Source of the DNA: Pseudomonadota bacterium
GTDB lineage: Bacteria > Pseudomonadota > Gammaproteobacteria > Steroidobacterales > Steroidobacteraceae
DNA length: 36,507 nt
Reading direction: 5' to 3'
NCBI GenBank assembly: GCA_021851405.1
Contig: JAJZDW010000032.1
Span: forward strand, 1 to 36,507
Position numbers and translations under genes: made by a program. This document shows positions 17,593 to 25,767 of this stretch, in pieces. Below the pieces are notes generated by a model. It was not told where the DNA came from. It did not search any database and saw only the letters and a list, made by a program, of their open reading frames with translations. Each line of letters starts with the position of its first letter. Positions within the stretch are counted from its first letter, which is position 1.

Positions 17593-18116
17593 TCGCGAAC
17601 CGCGGCGCTCGCCGCAGGCGCCCGCGCGCTCAGCGGCCGCGCACCGCCGCCGGCCGAGGCTCGTGCGAATGACGCGCCAGAGCCGGAAACTGGGCCGTGA
17701 ATTCCTCACGGCGTCCCTGTACGGTGACGCGGGCAGCGCTTGGAGTGCGGATTCCGTGGGGGAATTCCACTCCGTCCCATAGGACTCTGTCGTGAAGACC
17801 TGTAGTCAGGTCCACCCCACAGCAGATCACCCCAGGGAGCGATCCAACGTCGCCCCACCCGTCGGCATCCCTGCCTGCGCCCCGGCGCGTTGCGCCAGGC
17901 TGCTGCGCGGCCTGCGCGGTTGCGGCACCACCCCGAGCATCCTCGGCCGTGCAGCCGCCTGTGCTGAATTCGCGCAGCCTCGATGCGCAAAAATCATGGT
18001 TCTGATGGCCAGCCTCGTGCAACACGACGCCGAGATTCACAGGCCCTTGCCTTCGAGTTACACGCTCGCCGTTCAGACGGACGCAAACCTCCGCTGCGCG
18101 CCCCCCGTGCGCGCGC
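17593..18116. other. Convergent intergenic region with four hairpins
   Basis: No gene is convincing between sufT and the convergent aminotransferase gene; open frames on both strands lack known motifs in context and have mixed codon use. The first half holds four inverted repeats: 17695-17711 (CCGTGA/TCACGG), 17711-17730 (GCGTC/GACGC), 17742-17773 (GGAGTG.../...CACTCC, imperfect and longer) and 17797-17812 (GACCTG-TAGT-CAGGTC). They could end transcription from both sides by a Rho-dependent route or belong to a small RNA. No T-run is present. Confidence 0.45.
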
Positions 18117-19439
18117 TCACGGCACGCCGGCCAGCACCGCTCGCAGCGTTGCGACCATCTCGCGGATCTCGGCCTCGGTGCTGATGAACGGCGGCGCCAC
18201 GGCGAGGGTATCGCCGGTGAAGCGCAGCAGCAGACCTGATTCGATGCCGAGTTCGAAGGCCGCACGTGCCCGCGCGCCCGGCGCATTGGGCCGTGGGGTC
18301 AGATCGATGGCCGCGGCAAGGCCGATGTTGCGGATGTCCGCCACGTGCATCGCATCGCGCAGCGAGTGCACCTCGCGCTCGAGCAGCGGCTCGAGCGAAC
18401 GAGCCCGCTCGATCAGGCCCTCGCGCTCCATCACCTCCAGGGTGGCAAGCCCGGCGGCACAGGCCACCGGATGGCCGGAGTAGGTGTAGCCGTGGAACAG
18501 CTCGATCATCTGCTCCGGTCCGTGCATCAGCGCATCGTGGATGCTCTGCTCGGCAATCACCCCGCCCAAGGGCACCGCCCCGTTGGTGATCGCCTTGGCG
18601 AACACGATCATGTCGGGCGTCACGCCGAACCGCTGCGCGGCGAAGTTCGACCCGAGGCGCCCGAAGCCGGTGATCACCTCGTCGAAAATCAGCAGGATGC
18701 CGTGCCGAGTGCAGATCTCACGCAGCCGCTCCAGGTAACCCACGGGCGGGACGATCACGCCGGTGGAGCCCTGCATCGGCTCGACGATCACCGCCGCAAT
18801 GGTCGAGGCATCGTGCAGCGCGACCAGCCGCTCGAGCGCCTCGGCCAGATGCACCCCCCAGTCGGGCTGGCCGCGGCTGAAGCGCATGTGCTCAGGATCG
18901 TACGTGTGCGGCAGGTGATCGACGAACGGTGCGGCCAGCGCCCCGAAGGTGCGGCGATTGACCGCAATGCCACCGGCTGAGATGCCGCCGATGCCGACCC
19001 CGTGGTAGGCGCGCTCGCGGCCGATGATGCGCACCCGGCGCGCATCACCGCGGGCCTGGTGATAGGCGATGGCGATCTTCAGCGCACTGTCGACGGCTTC
19101 GGAGCCGGAGTTGGCGAAGAAGACGCGGTTCAATCCCTCGGGTGCCCAGCGTGCGATGCGCGCAGCGAGCTCGAACGCCTTGGGATGCCCGACCTGAAAG
19201 GTCGGCGCGAAGTCAAGTTCGCGCAGCTGTTCGTGCACCGCCGTGGCGATCTCCGGGCGGCCGTGCCCGAGTGGCGTGCACCACAGGCCCGAGAGGCAAT
19301 CGAACACGGTGCGTCCGTCGTGCAGCGTGAAATAGGCCCCTTGGGCGGCGCTCACCAGATGCGGGTGATGCTTGAAGTGCCGGTTGGCGGTAAAGGGCAT
19401 CCAGAACGCGGACAGATCGGGCGTGTGTGCGGTGTTCAT
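18117..19439 (-). CDS. Omega-amino acid (beta-alanine):pyruvate aminotransferase, class III
   Basis: The 440-residue PLP enzyme closely follows Pseudomonas omega-amino acid:pyruvate aminotransferase: WMPFTANRHFKHHP at the N terminus, FDCLSGLWCTPLGHGRPEI, the PLP site IFDEVITGFGRLG, Lys282 in VFAKAITNGAVPLGG, and HGYTYSGHPVACAAGL. It would move the amino group of beta-alanine or other omega-amines to pyruvate. ATG 19439 is used; a GTG three codons upstream is possible. A TATAGT box lies only seven bases before the ATG, so the transcript may be leaderless. Divergent from an exported amidase. Confidence 0.92.
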   Translation of the reverse strand: MNTAHTPDLSAFWMPFTANRHFKHHPHLVSAAQGAYFTLHDGRTVFDCLSGLWCTPLGHGRPEIATAVHEQLRELDFAPTFQVGHPKAFELAARIARWAPEGLNRVFFANSGSEAVDSALKIAIAYHQARGDARRVRIIGRERAYHGVGIGGISAGGIAVNRRTFGALAAPFVDHLPHTYDPEHMRFSRGQPDWGVHLAEALERLVALHDASTIAAVIVEPMQGSTGVIVPPVGYLERLREICTRHGILLIFDEVITGFGRLGSNFAAQRFGVTPDMIVFAKAITNGAVPLGGVIAEQSIHDALMHGPEQMIELFHGYTYSGHPVACAAGLATLEVMEREGLIERARSLEPLLEREVHSLRDAMHVADIRNIGLAAAIDLTPRPNAPGARARAAFELGIESGLLLRFTGDTLAVAPPFISTEAEIREMVATLRAVLAGVP

Positions 19440-19564
19440 GGACGCCACTATAGCGAATGGATTTGCAGTGCGGATCCCGGGGCGCGCCGTTTCTCCGCCG
19501 AGCTTGCGGTGCAGACCGACGGCCCGATACAGTGCTGCCCAGGGTCATTCCCGGGGGAATCGGC

Positions 19565-21151
19565 ATGCGCGCAATCATCGCGATGGGAATCGGTGCACTG
19601 TCCTGCATGGCATGCACGTCAGCACTGGCGGTCAATCTCAGCTGCACCTCGGCGGCGGCACTGTCTGCCGAGCTGAGCGCGCATCGCATCACCGCCACGA
19701 CCCTCGTGCGCGAGTACGAGGCGCGCATCGCGCGCCTGAATCCGAAAATCCACGCGGTCATCGCGCTCAATCCGCGGGCCATGGCCGAGGCGCGCGCCTC
19801 GGACGCACGGCGTGCGGCCGGCCACCCGCTCGGGCCGCTCGATGGGCTGCCCGTCCTGGTCAAGGACAACATCGGCATTGCCGGCCTGCCCACCACCGCC
19901 GGCTCGCTCGCGCTGGCCAAGAACGTGCGCTCGGTGAGTTCCACCGTGATCCAGAACCTGCGGCGCGCCGGAGTGGTGATCCTCGGGCGCACCAACCTCT
20001 CGGAGTGGGCCAACATTCGCTCGGCCCACTCGACCAGCGGCTGGAGCGCGGTCGGGGGACTCACGCGCAACCCCTACATGCTCGATCGCACCGCCTGCGG
20101 GTCGAGTTCGGGGTCGGCCGCTGCGGTCGCGGCCGGGCTCGCCGCGGCGGCCATTGGCACCGAAACCGACGGCTCAATCAGCTGCCCGTCGGCGATGAAC
20201 GGCGTGGTGGGCCTGAAGCCAACCGTCGGCCTCGTCTCGCGCGCAGGCATCGTGCCGATCAGCCAGTCGCAGGACACCGCCGGCCCGATCGCACGCACCG
20301 TGCGCGACGCGGCGATGCTGCTGACGGCCATGGCCGGGCGCGACCCGAAGGACCCGGCGACCGCGCACGCCGATGCGCACCGCACCGACTATGCCGCGGG
20401 ACTGCGCCCCGGGGCGCTCAAGGGCGTGCGGCTCGGCGTCGCGCAGTTTCTGCTGAAGAACTTCTCGCCCAAGACGCTGAAGGTGTTCCGCCACGCCCTG
20501 GCGCTGCTGAAGGCCCAGGGCGCAGTCCTGGTGAAGGTCGATGACGAGCACCTCGCGCCGCTGGCGAAGAACGAGAACCTGGTGCTGATGACCGAGCTGA
20601 AGGCCGACATGAAGGCCTACCTCGCGGCCTCGCCGCCGGCCGTGCGCAGCCGCACCCTCGCCGACCTGATCACCTTCGACAACACACACGCGCGCCAGGA
20701 GATGCGCTGGTTTGGACAGAGCCTGTTCCTGGCGGCCGAGCGCACCAAGGGGCTCGACGACCCGGCGTATCTGCGCGCGCGCGCAACCAACCGGCGCCTC
20801 GCCGGACCGCAGGGCATCGAACGGCTGCTCAAGGAGCATCACGTCGTCGCGCTCATCTCCCCGACGCAGGATCCGGCTTCGGTCATCGATCTGGTGAACG
20901 GCGATGCCGGCATCGGCGGCGGCGACAGCACGCTGCCGGCCGTGGCGGGCTATCCTTACATCACGGTGCCGATGGGCCAGGTGCAGGGGTTGCCGGTGGG
21001 ACTGTCGTTCATCGGGTCGAAGTGGTCCGAGGCGCGGCTGATCGATCTGGCCTACGCGTACGAGCACGCGGCGCGCGCTTTCCGCACGCCGACGTACTCG
21101 CCCAATGTACTTAACCGCAACCCGGTCGGTCGCCCGCTCTGCGCCGGCTGA
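19565..21151 (+). CDS. Exported amidase-signature hydrolase
   Basis: This 528-residue protein has a signal peptide ([22 protein letters not shown]) and an amidase signature domain with the Ser-cisSer-Lys triad: Lys100 in VLVKDNIG, Ser181 in [14 protein letters not shown] and Ser204 in [12 protein letters not shown]. Such enzymes hydrolyse amides or the C-terminal amide of peptides; the substrate cannot be read from sequence. The ATG at 19565 has GGGGGA upstream. Longer than cytoplasmic amidases because of the signal and an insertion before the C-terminal [10 protein letters not shown]. Release of amines in the periplasm next to an aminotransferase is suggestive but unproven. Confidence 0.9.
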   Translation: MRAIIAMGIGALSCMACTSALAVNLSCTSAAALSAELSAHRITATTLVREYEARIARLNPKIHAVIALNPRAMAEARASDARRAAGHPLGPLDGLPVLVKDNIGIAGLPTTAGSLALAKNVRSVSSTVIQNLRRAGVVILGRTNLSEWANIRSAHSTSGWSAVGGLTRNPYMLDRTACGSSSGSAAAVAAGLAAAAIGTETDGSISCPSAMNGVVGLKPTVGLVSRAGIVPISQSQDTAGPIARTVRDAAMLLTAMAGRDPKDPATAHADAHRTDYAAGLRPGALKGVRLGVAQFLLKNFSPKTLKVFRHALALLKAQGAVLVKVDDEHLAPLAKNENLVLMTELKADMKAYLAASPPAVRSRTLADLITFDNTHARQEMRWFGQSLFLAAERTKGLDDPAYLRARATNRRLAGPQGIERLLKEHHVVALISPTQDPASVIDLVNGDAGIGGGDSTLPAVAGYPYITVPMGQVQGLPVGLSFIGSKWSEARLIDLAYAYEHAARAFRTPTYSPNVLNRNPVGRPLCAG

Positions 21152-21157
21152 CTCGCC

Positions 21158-22951
21158 TCATGAGAGGCTCTCCGGGGCGGCACGGGCATCGGCGCGGTAT
21201 CGGCTGAGCCAGACCTGCAGCCGCGCGGCGTCCATCGGTCGGGCGATGAGAAACCCCTGGTACTCGTCGCAGCCGGCGGCGGCGAGCCAATCCCGCTGGC
21301 GCGGATGTTCCACGCCTTCGGCGACCACCCGCGCCCCGATCGAACGCGCCATGTCGATGATCGCGCGCAGGATCGCCGCATCGCGCGTGCAGGTGGGAAT
21401 GCCCGCCACCAGGGAGCGATCGATCTTCAGAGCCGCGAGCGGCAGGCGCATCAACTGACTGAGATTCGAATACCCGGTCCCGAAGTCATCGATCGCGACG
21501 CGCACACCGAGGCGACCGAGTTCACCCAGACAGCGCAGCGCCGCCCCGGCATCGCGCATCAACGCCGACTCGGTGATCTCCACTTCGAGGAGTGACGGGG
21601 CAACGCCGTGGCGCTGCAGCGCCGCGCCGATCTCCCCGTGCATCTGGCGCGAGCACAGCTGCACGGCGGAGAGGTTGACCGCGACCGGAACGTCGAGCAC
21701 CCCGTCCCGACGCCAGCATGCGAGCTGCCGGCACGCCTCCTCGAGCACCCACTCCCCGAGCGGGATGATCAGGCCGCTCTCCTCGGCGATCGGAATGAAC
21801 TGCGCCGGTCCCACCGCGCCCTGCGGTCCGTGGCGCCAGCGCACCAGTGCCTCCAGGCCGCTCAAGCGCCCGGTGCACAGCGCGAGCTTCGGCTGATAAT
21901 GCAGCTCGAAGCGCTGCGCTTCGATGGCGGCGCGCAATTGCGCCTCGAGACTGACTCGGCGCAACGCCGCCTGGCGCATGTGCGAACCGAACACTTGCGT
22001 GCTGTAGAGCCGACGGGCACGCGCATCGTGCAACGCCGCATCGGCGTTGGCGAGCAACTCGGTCGCAGCCAACCCGTGCACCCCGGCCATGGCCAGACCG
22101 ATCCGCGCGCTCACCGAGAGCAGATGCGGACCGATCCTGCGACTGTGCCCGAGGCGCGCGGCGAGGGCGCTGGCGGAGTCGGTGAGCTCGAGCACCGTAA
22201 GCCCGGAGCGCACCAGAACGAAGTGATCCGGTCCCAGGCGCCCGACCGTATCCTCAGGCGCCGCGGTGCGGATCAGATCGCCGGCCACCTGCGCCAGGAT
22301 CGTGGTACCGACCTCGGCACCGAGCGAATCGACGATGTCCTCAAGGCCGCTGATGCCGATCGACAGCACGCCAACGGTCCGATGCGCCGATGCGGCCGCC
22401 GCCAGAATGTCCGTCAGTCTCCCCTGCAGCGCGGTGCGATCCGCCAATCCGGTCAGCGCATCGCAGCTGCGACGCCGCGCTGCATCGGGCGACGTGTCAC
22501 AGGCGTCGAGCAGATGCGTGCCCTCCTCGAGCGCCCCTTGCAGCAGTTGCGCCCGCTCGGCGCGATCGGCCGCGGGCATCGGTCCGCTCGCGAGCGCCTC
22601 CACCATGGCGGCGGCGGCGCGCACATCGGCAGGATCCTCGAGATAACGGCTGCACTGCACGGTGAAGCGACGTACGAGGGCACGGTCGCGCGCGCCGATC
22701 TGCCCGGCTCGAAGGCACGGCTCGAGCCGCTCGCCCAAGCGCAGCACGACCGAGGAGAAGCTCAACAGGCCCGAGGCGCGCGCGGCGCGCGCCAGGCGAT
22801 GCAACCGAGCGCGCACGAGGCGGGCGTCACGCCCCCGACAGGCGCTACCGGGGGCCTCGGCCAGCGCCTCGAGCCGCTGCGCGAGCGATGCGAACGCCCG
22901 CTGCGCTTCCGTGCGGGTGGCACACCACGCGGGCATCCCCGTCAGGCGCAT
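21158..22951 (-). CDS. Degenerate GGDEF / intact EAL c-di-GMP phosphodiesterase
   Basis: The 597-residue product has three parts. Residues 35-110 are helical and resemble an HPt domain (LHRLARAARASGL with His51, then a helix like the second HPt helix). Residues 160-325 form a GGDEF domain whose active-site loop reads GPDHF (240-244), so cyclase activity is unlikely. Residues 335-590 form an EAL domain with EAL 367-369, NLSAVQL, EITESALM, DDFGTGYSNL (488-497), LKIDRSL and AEGVE, the full catalytic set. It should therefore hydrolyse c-di-GMP, with the GGDEF part as sensor. No membrane segments. Its start overlaps the end of the small upstream gene by ten bases. Confidence 0.9.
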   Translation of the reverse strand: MRLTGMPAWCATRTEAQRAFASLAQRLEALAEAPGSACRGRDARLVRARLHRLARAARASGLLSFSSVVLRLGERLEPCLRAGQIGARDRALVRRFTVQCSRYLEDPADVRAAAAMVEALASGPMPAADRAERAQLLQGALEEGTHLLDACDTSPDAARRRSCDALTGLADRTALQGRLTDILAAAASAHRTVGVLSIGISGLEDIVDSLGAEVGTTILAQVAGDLIRTAAPEDTVGRLGPDHFVLVRSGLTVLELTDSASALAARLGHSRRIGPHLLSVSARIGLAMAGVHGLAATELLANADAALHDARARRLYSTQVFGSHMRQAALRRVSLEAQLRAAIEAQRFELHYQPKLALCTGRLSGLEALVRWRHGPQGAVGPAQFIPIAEESGLIIPLGEWVLEEACRQLACWRRDGVLDVPVAVNLSAVQLCSRQMHGEIGAALQRHGVAPSLLEVEITESALMRDAGAALRCLGELGRLGVRVAIDDFGTGYSNLSQLMRLPLAALKIDRSLVAGIPTCTRDAAILRAIIDMARSIGARVVAEGVEHPRQRDWLAAAGCDEYQGFLIARPMDAARLQVWLSRYRADARAAPESLS

Positions 22952-23244
22952 TGCGGCGCGCCGTGTTCGATCGTAGGGACGCAGCGGATGGCACGGGCGG
23001 CGGCGGCGACGTCATCGGTTGTCATCGGGCGGAGGAGCGGCGTGCGGCGCTCGCCCGAGGCCCGCCAGAGCGCCTCGCGCAGGTCGATGAGGCGGCCCGG
23101 CAGCCGCCCCAGCGCCGAGCGCCGCGCCGCAGTTGCGGCACGGCTCGGTCCGGTGGACGACCAGGGCAGAACGTCGCACGGCGAATCGAGCCGATCGCCG
23201 CTGCGGCCCGGATGTTGAATGGTTCGCAGTCGTTGGATTTGCAT
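22942..23244 (-). CDS. Hypothetical protein upstream of the EAL gene
   Basis: A 100-residue arginine- and alanine-rich product that I do not recognise. Support for coding: third codon positions are about 85 percent G+C, above first (75) and second (69) positions, as in real genes here; a GGAG sequence precedes the ATG at 23244; and the stop overlaps the start of the EAL gene by ten bases. A second ATG lies six codons upstream at 23262. It lies between the ANTAR gene (original stop 23417) and the EAL gene on the same strand, so the three may have been one operon. Low confidence as a protein. Confidence 0.4.
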   Translation of the reverse strand: MQIQRLRTIQHPGRSGDRLDSPCDVLPWSSTGPSRAATAARRSALGRLPGRLIDLREALWRASGERRTPLLRPMTTDDVAAAARAIRCVPTIEHGAPQCA

Positions 23245-23416
23245 GATCACGCACTCCACCATCGGCACGCCAAGCCAGGCGCGGCGCACGGGCGCAATGA
23301 GCGGGCGGGTCGGGAGGCCCCGGTGAGTGGGGAGCGCGGGGACAATGGCGCTGGGAGGGACGCAGCGTGCGTCTTCAATGCGACGCACGGAATAAGGTGC
23401 GTCCCGGTCGCTTATG

Positions 23417-23498
23417 TTATCTGGATTTCGCCGCGGGACTGCGAACTCGGTCACAGTCCGGCTCGGTAACCGAGCGGCGCGGCAGACCGGCGAGCGCG
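23417..23498 (-). pseudogene. Severed 3' end of the ANTAR regulator gene
   Basis: If the IS element and one TTAA copy are removed, the ANTAR reading frame runs from the conserved LTALEAIN across the junction into 26 further codons (ALAGLPRRSVTEPD then CDRVRSPAAKSR) and a TGA-type stop at 23419-23417. The frame matches exactly, which shows that this is the original C-terminal tail, now cut off from the rest of the gene by the insertion. Confidence 0.85.
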
Positions 23499-23502
23499 TT
23501 AA
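23499..23502. repeat. Left TTAA target-site duplication
   Basis: TTAA directly before the left inverted repeat, matched by TTAA at 24846-24849. Four-base YTAR-type duplications are typical of the IS5 group. Confidence 0.85.
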
Positions 23503-23676
23503 CAGGCTGATGAAAAACCCGGTGATCGAGGCGTCTGACACCCTGTGAACGCTCGTCGAGCAATCCTTCCGAGGTCGATCTCGACCGTCCTGGCCTTGCG
23601 ATCCGTGCCTGCGGAGGCTCCATTGCCTGGTTGGGTGGACATTTCGATCACCTTGTCGCTCGAGATGGCATCTGAG

Positions 23677-24777
23677 CTATGTGAACCCCGGTGCAAGAAG
23701 ATTGCGCATGCGCACCAGGTTGTAGCCGGTGAACGTCAGCAGCGTCACGAACTCAATCTTCCTGCGGCCTCGGACCTTCGGGCGTCTCAGAAGTCCAATG
23801 TCCTTGGCCCAGCCGAAGGACTCCTCGATACGCTTGCGCGCTTTGATGCTCAGGGCGTATCCCACATGACGGGTCGTGCGGGCATTGATGGCCGAGCCGC
23901 CACGTCGCTCGGTGTTCTGCGCGACATGCGGGGTGACGTTCAGCTCGCGGGTTCGCCGGACGAACTCACGCGTGTCATAGCCCTTATCCGCTGCGAGGGT
24001 GCACCGTCTCGGGCCGCACAGCTCACCGAGCATGTCGATCGCGGCGCTGCGCTCGGCAGTGCCGCTCGCCTGCGTCACCTGCGCGGCGACAATCAGGCCA
24101 TTGCGGTTCTCGCTCACCGCGTGCCCGAGGTAGGCCAGCTTCGAGGTCGTCCCGGCACTCTTCCTATACAGCTTTGCCTCAGGGTCGGTCGTGGAAGCAT
24201 GCGTATCGTTCGTGCGCTGCTCGCCGCGAAAGTCGCGCGCGTCATTGCGGCCACCGCTTCCGCCAGAGCCGCCAGAGCCGCCAGAGCCGTCCTTGGGTCG
24301 GAAGCTCTTGTGCGATGCCCACGCCTCGATCATCGTGCCGTCGACGCTGAAATGCTCATCGCTCAGAAGATCAGCCATTCGAGCCTGCTCGACAATGGCT
24401 TCGAAGAGCTCGCGCGCGATGTCCGCCTCGAGCAGCCGATCGCGGTTCTTGCTGAACGTCGAGTGATCCCACACCGGCTCATCGACCGACAGCCCGACGA
24501 ACCATCGGAACAGAAGGTTGTACTCGAGCTGCTCGACCAGCAGCCGTTCGCTGCGGATCGAATACAGAACCTGCAGCAGCAGCGCCCGAATCAGCCGCTC
24601 CGGCGCAATGGAGGGTCTGCCCGTCTGGGAATAGAGCTTCTCAAACCGCCTATCCATCTGCGCCAGCGCCTCGGAGATCATCGCGCGGATCGGCCGCAGC
24701 GGATGCTTCGCCGGAACCCGTTCTTCCGGGGAGACGTAGCTGAACATCGCTTCCTGCTTAGAATCTGCTCCACGCAT
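23677..24777 (-). CDS. IS5-type DDE transposase
   Basis: The 366-residue transposase is intact. The N-terminal part (MFSYVSPEERVPAKHPLRPI, GRPSIAPERLIRALLLQVLY, NLLFRWFVGLSVDEPVWDHS) is typical of the IS5/IS4-like group. Catalytic residues are Asp146 (FSVDGTMIEAWAS), Asp264 (AADKGYD) and Glu318 (RIEESFGWAK). Between the first and second Asp is a flexible Gly/Ser linker (GSGGSGGSGGSGG) made by nine-base tandem repeats. GAGGT precedes the ATG at 24777. Confidence 0.95.
   Translation of the reverse strand: MRGADSKQEAMFSYVSPEERVPAKHPLRPIRAMISEALAQMDRRFEKLYSQTGRPSIAPERLIRALLLQVLYSIRSERLLVEQLEYNLLFRWFVGLSVDEPVWDHSTFSKNRDRLLEADIARELFEAIVEQARMADLLSDEHFSVDGTMIEAWASHKSFRPKDGSGGSGGSGGSGGRNDARDFRGEQRTNDTHASTTDPEAKLYRKSAGTTSKLAYLGHAVSENRNGLIVAAQVTQASGTAERSAAIDMLGELCGPRRCTLAADKGYDTREFVRRTRELNVTPHVAQNTERRGGSAINARTTRHVGYALSIKARKRIEESFGWAKDIGLLRRPKVRGRRKIEFVTLLTFTGYNLVRMRNLLAPGFT
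24260..24286. repeat. Three tandem nine-base repeats inside the transposase gene
   Basis: CCGCCAGAG occurs three times without interruption and encodes Ser-Gly-Gly units on the minus strand. Copy number can change by slippage without shifting the frame, so it may differ between copies of this IS. Confidence 0.85.
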
Positions 24778-24808
24778 CGGAGAACCTCAATCGTGCACCG
24801 GATAATGC

Positions 24809-25438
24809 CTAATTTGCCCGAATCGCCGGGTTTTTCAACAGCCTGTTAATCGCCTCCAGCGCCGTCAGTATCCCGGCGGCGCTGTCGATCAAGCGCATGC
24901 GCCGCGCGCGCGCCGCCGCGCGCAGAGTCTCGAAGGCCTCTTGACGGCTCAGGTGCAGCCGCTCCATCAGGACCCCGCTGGCCGTGCTGATGGTCCGAGA
25001 GCGCTCGAGCGCCTCGCTCATCCGTGCCAGCCGCGCCCGCAGCTCCCGGGCGTCGGCATAGCGCTGCAGCGCGGCCAGAATCCCCGGAATGCACTGCGGC
25101 AGCGCCGCGTAGCGGGCGGCGAGGAACGCGAGCGCGCCGTGTTCTGCAGCGTCGGCCGCACGGCGCTCGTCCCACTCGGCCGCGAGCACGATGAAGGGAA
25201 TCTCGAGCATGCCGGAGAGCGTGGCGCCGAGGGCGTAGTCCGCCTCGGCGCCGGCGGCCGCGCAGAGCACCACCAGATCGGGTGTCTCGGCGCTGACCGC
25301 GGTCATCAGCTCGGTCGGATCGGTGTGCGCCACGGCGGAATGCCCGCGCTCGAGCAACAGATCCGCAACGCGAGCGGCAACCGACGTGTCGTCCGCGGTG
25401 ATGAGAATCCGCCAGGATTTGACGCGCTGGGTGCTCAC
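24809..25438 (-). CDS. ANTAR-domain response regulator (AmiR/NasT type), C-terminus altered by IS insertion
   Basis: The present frame encodes 209 residues from a GTG at 25438. Residues 8-125 form a receiver-like domain: ILITADD gives the acidic pair, but the phospho-acceptor position is Cys59 (PDLVVLCAAAG) instead of Asp. Residues 138-196 form an ANTAR domain (ISTASGVLMERLHLSRQEAFETLRAAARARRMRLIDSAAGIL in part), an RNA-binding antitermination module. The last 11 residues and the stop come from the IS; the original protein would have had 224 residues. The ANTAR core is kept, so function may persist. AGGAG lies about 12 bases before the GTG; upstream codons in the open frame to 25750 look non-coding. 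Confidence 0.85.
   Translation of the reverse strand: MSTQRVKSWRILITADDTSVAARVADLLLERGHSAVAHTDPTELMTAVSAETPDLVVLCAAAGAEADYALGATLSGMLEIPFIVLAAEWDERRAADAAEHGALAFLAARYAALPQCIPGILAALQRYADARELRARLARMSEALERSRTISTASGVLMERLHLSRQEAFETLRAAARARRMRLIDSAAGILTALEAINRLLKNPAIRAN
24846..24849. repeat. Right TTAA target-site duplication
   Basis: TTAA directly after the right inverted repeat; pairs with 23499-23502. Confidence 0.85.
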
Positions 25439-25767
25439 TTCGTCTGTATCACTCCTCTGCCCGACCCGTGCGCCGCGCCGGTCCCTCCGGCACCGGACCT
25501 CACCCCGCCGGGCCGGGGGTACGGCTGCCTGAGTCCTGGGGGTGATCCCCCGTGCGCTGCGCGGGGCACACGCCTCGGTTCGCGCACCGCCGCCGCCGGG
25601 GCGCTTCGATGAACTCGCCACTGATCGCCTGGGGATACACAGTGAACAATCCGCGCTGAATCGAGCCTGAATGTCCCGCCCGACGTCGCCAAATTCAGAC
25701 GCCGCCGCAAGGATGCGCATGGTGGCCCGGCGCGGCGCGTACGTCCGCACCGTCGCGGCACGGAATT
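25439..25767. other. Intergenic region upstream of the ANTAR gene
   Basis: No gene is supported here. A short perfect hairpin GGGGG-TGAT-CCCCC lies at 25538-25551 and GC-rich runs surround it. No clear promoter for the ANTAR gene is seen. The region also follows the 3' end of the GntR gene on the same strand. Confidence 0.4.

Larger units (their letters stand above)
23503..24845 (-). mobile_element. IS5-type insertion sequence, complete
   Basis: A 1,343-base element with terminal inverted repeats of 24 bases: left 23503-23526 begins CAGGCTGATGAAAAACCCGG, right 24822-24845 read inward begins CAGGCTGTTGAAAAACCCGG, two mismatches in 24. TTAA flanks both ends. One full-length transposase gene fills the inside, so the element looks recent and may be active. 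It inserted within the last codons of the ANTAR regulator gene. The family call rests on the transposase and the four-base duplication; I cannot name the exact IS. Confidence 0.92.

Noticed and set aside
17630-18286. Minus-strand frame with an HEAGH zinc-like motif
   Set aside because: The motif stands alone without an M-family context, the frame overlaps the well-supported aminotransferase gene, and the rest is low-complexity. Codon position bias does not support coding.
23012-23254. Minus-strand frame with a CRNCG zinc-ribbon-like motif
   Set aside because: Its third codon positions are less GC-rich than those of the overlapping frame 22942-23244, and no second Cys pair follows.
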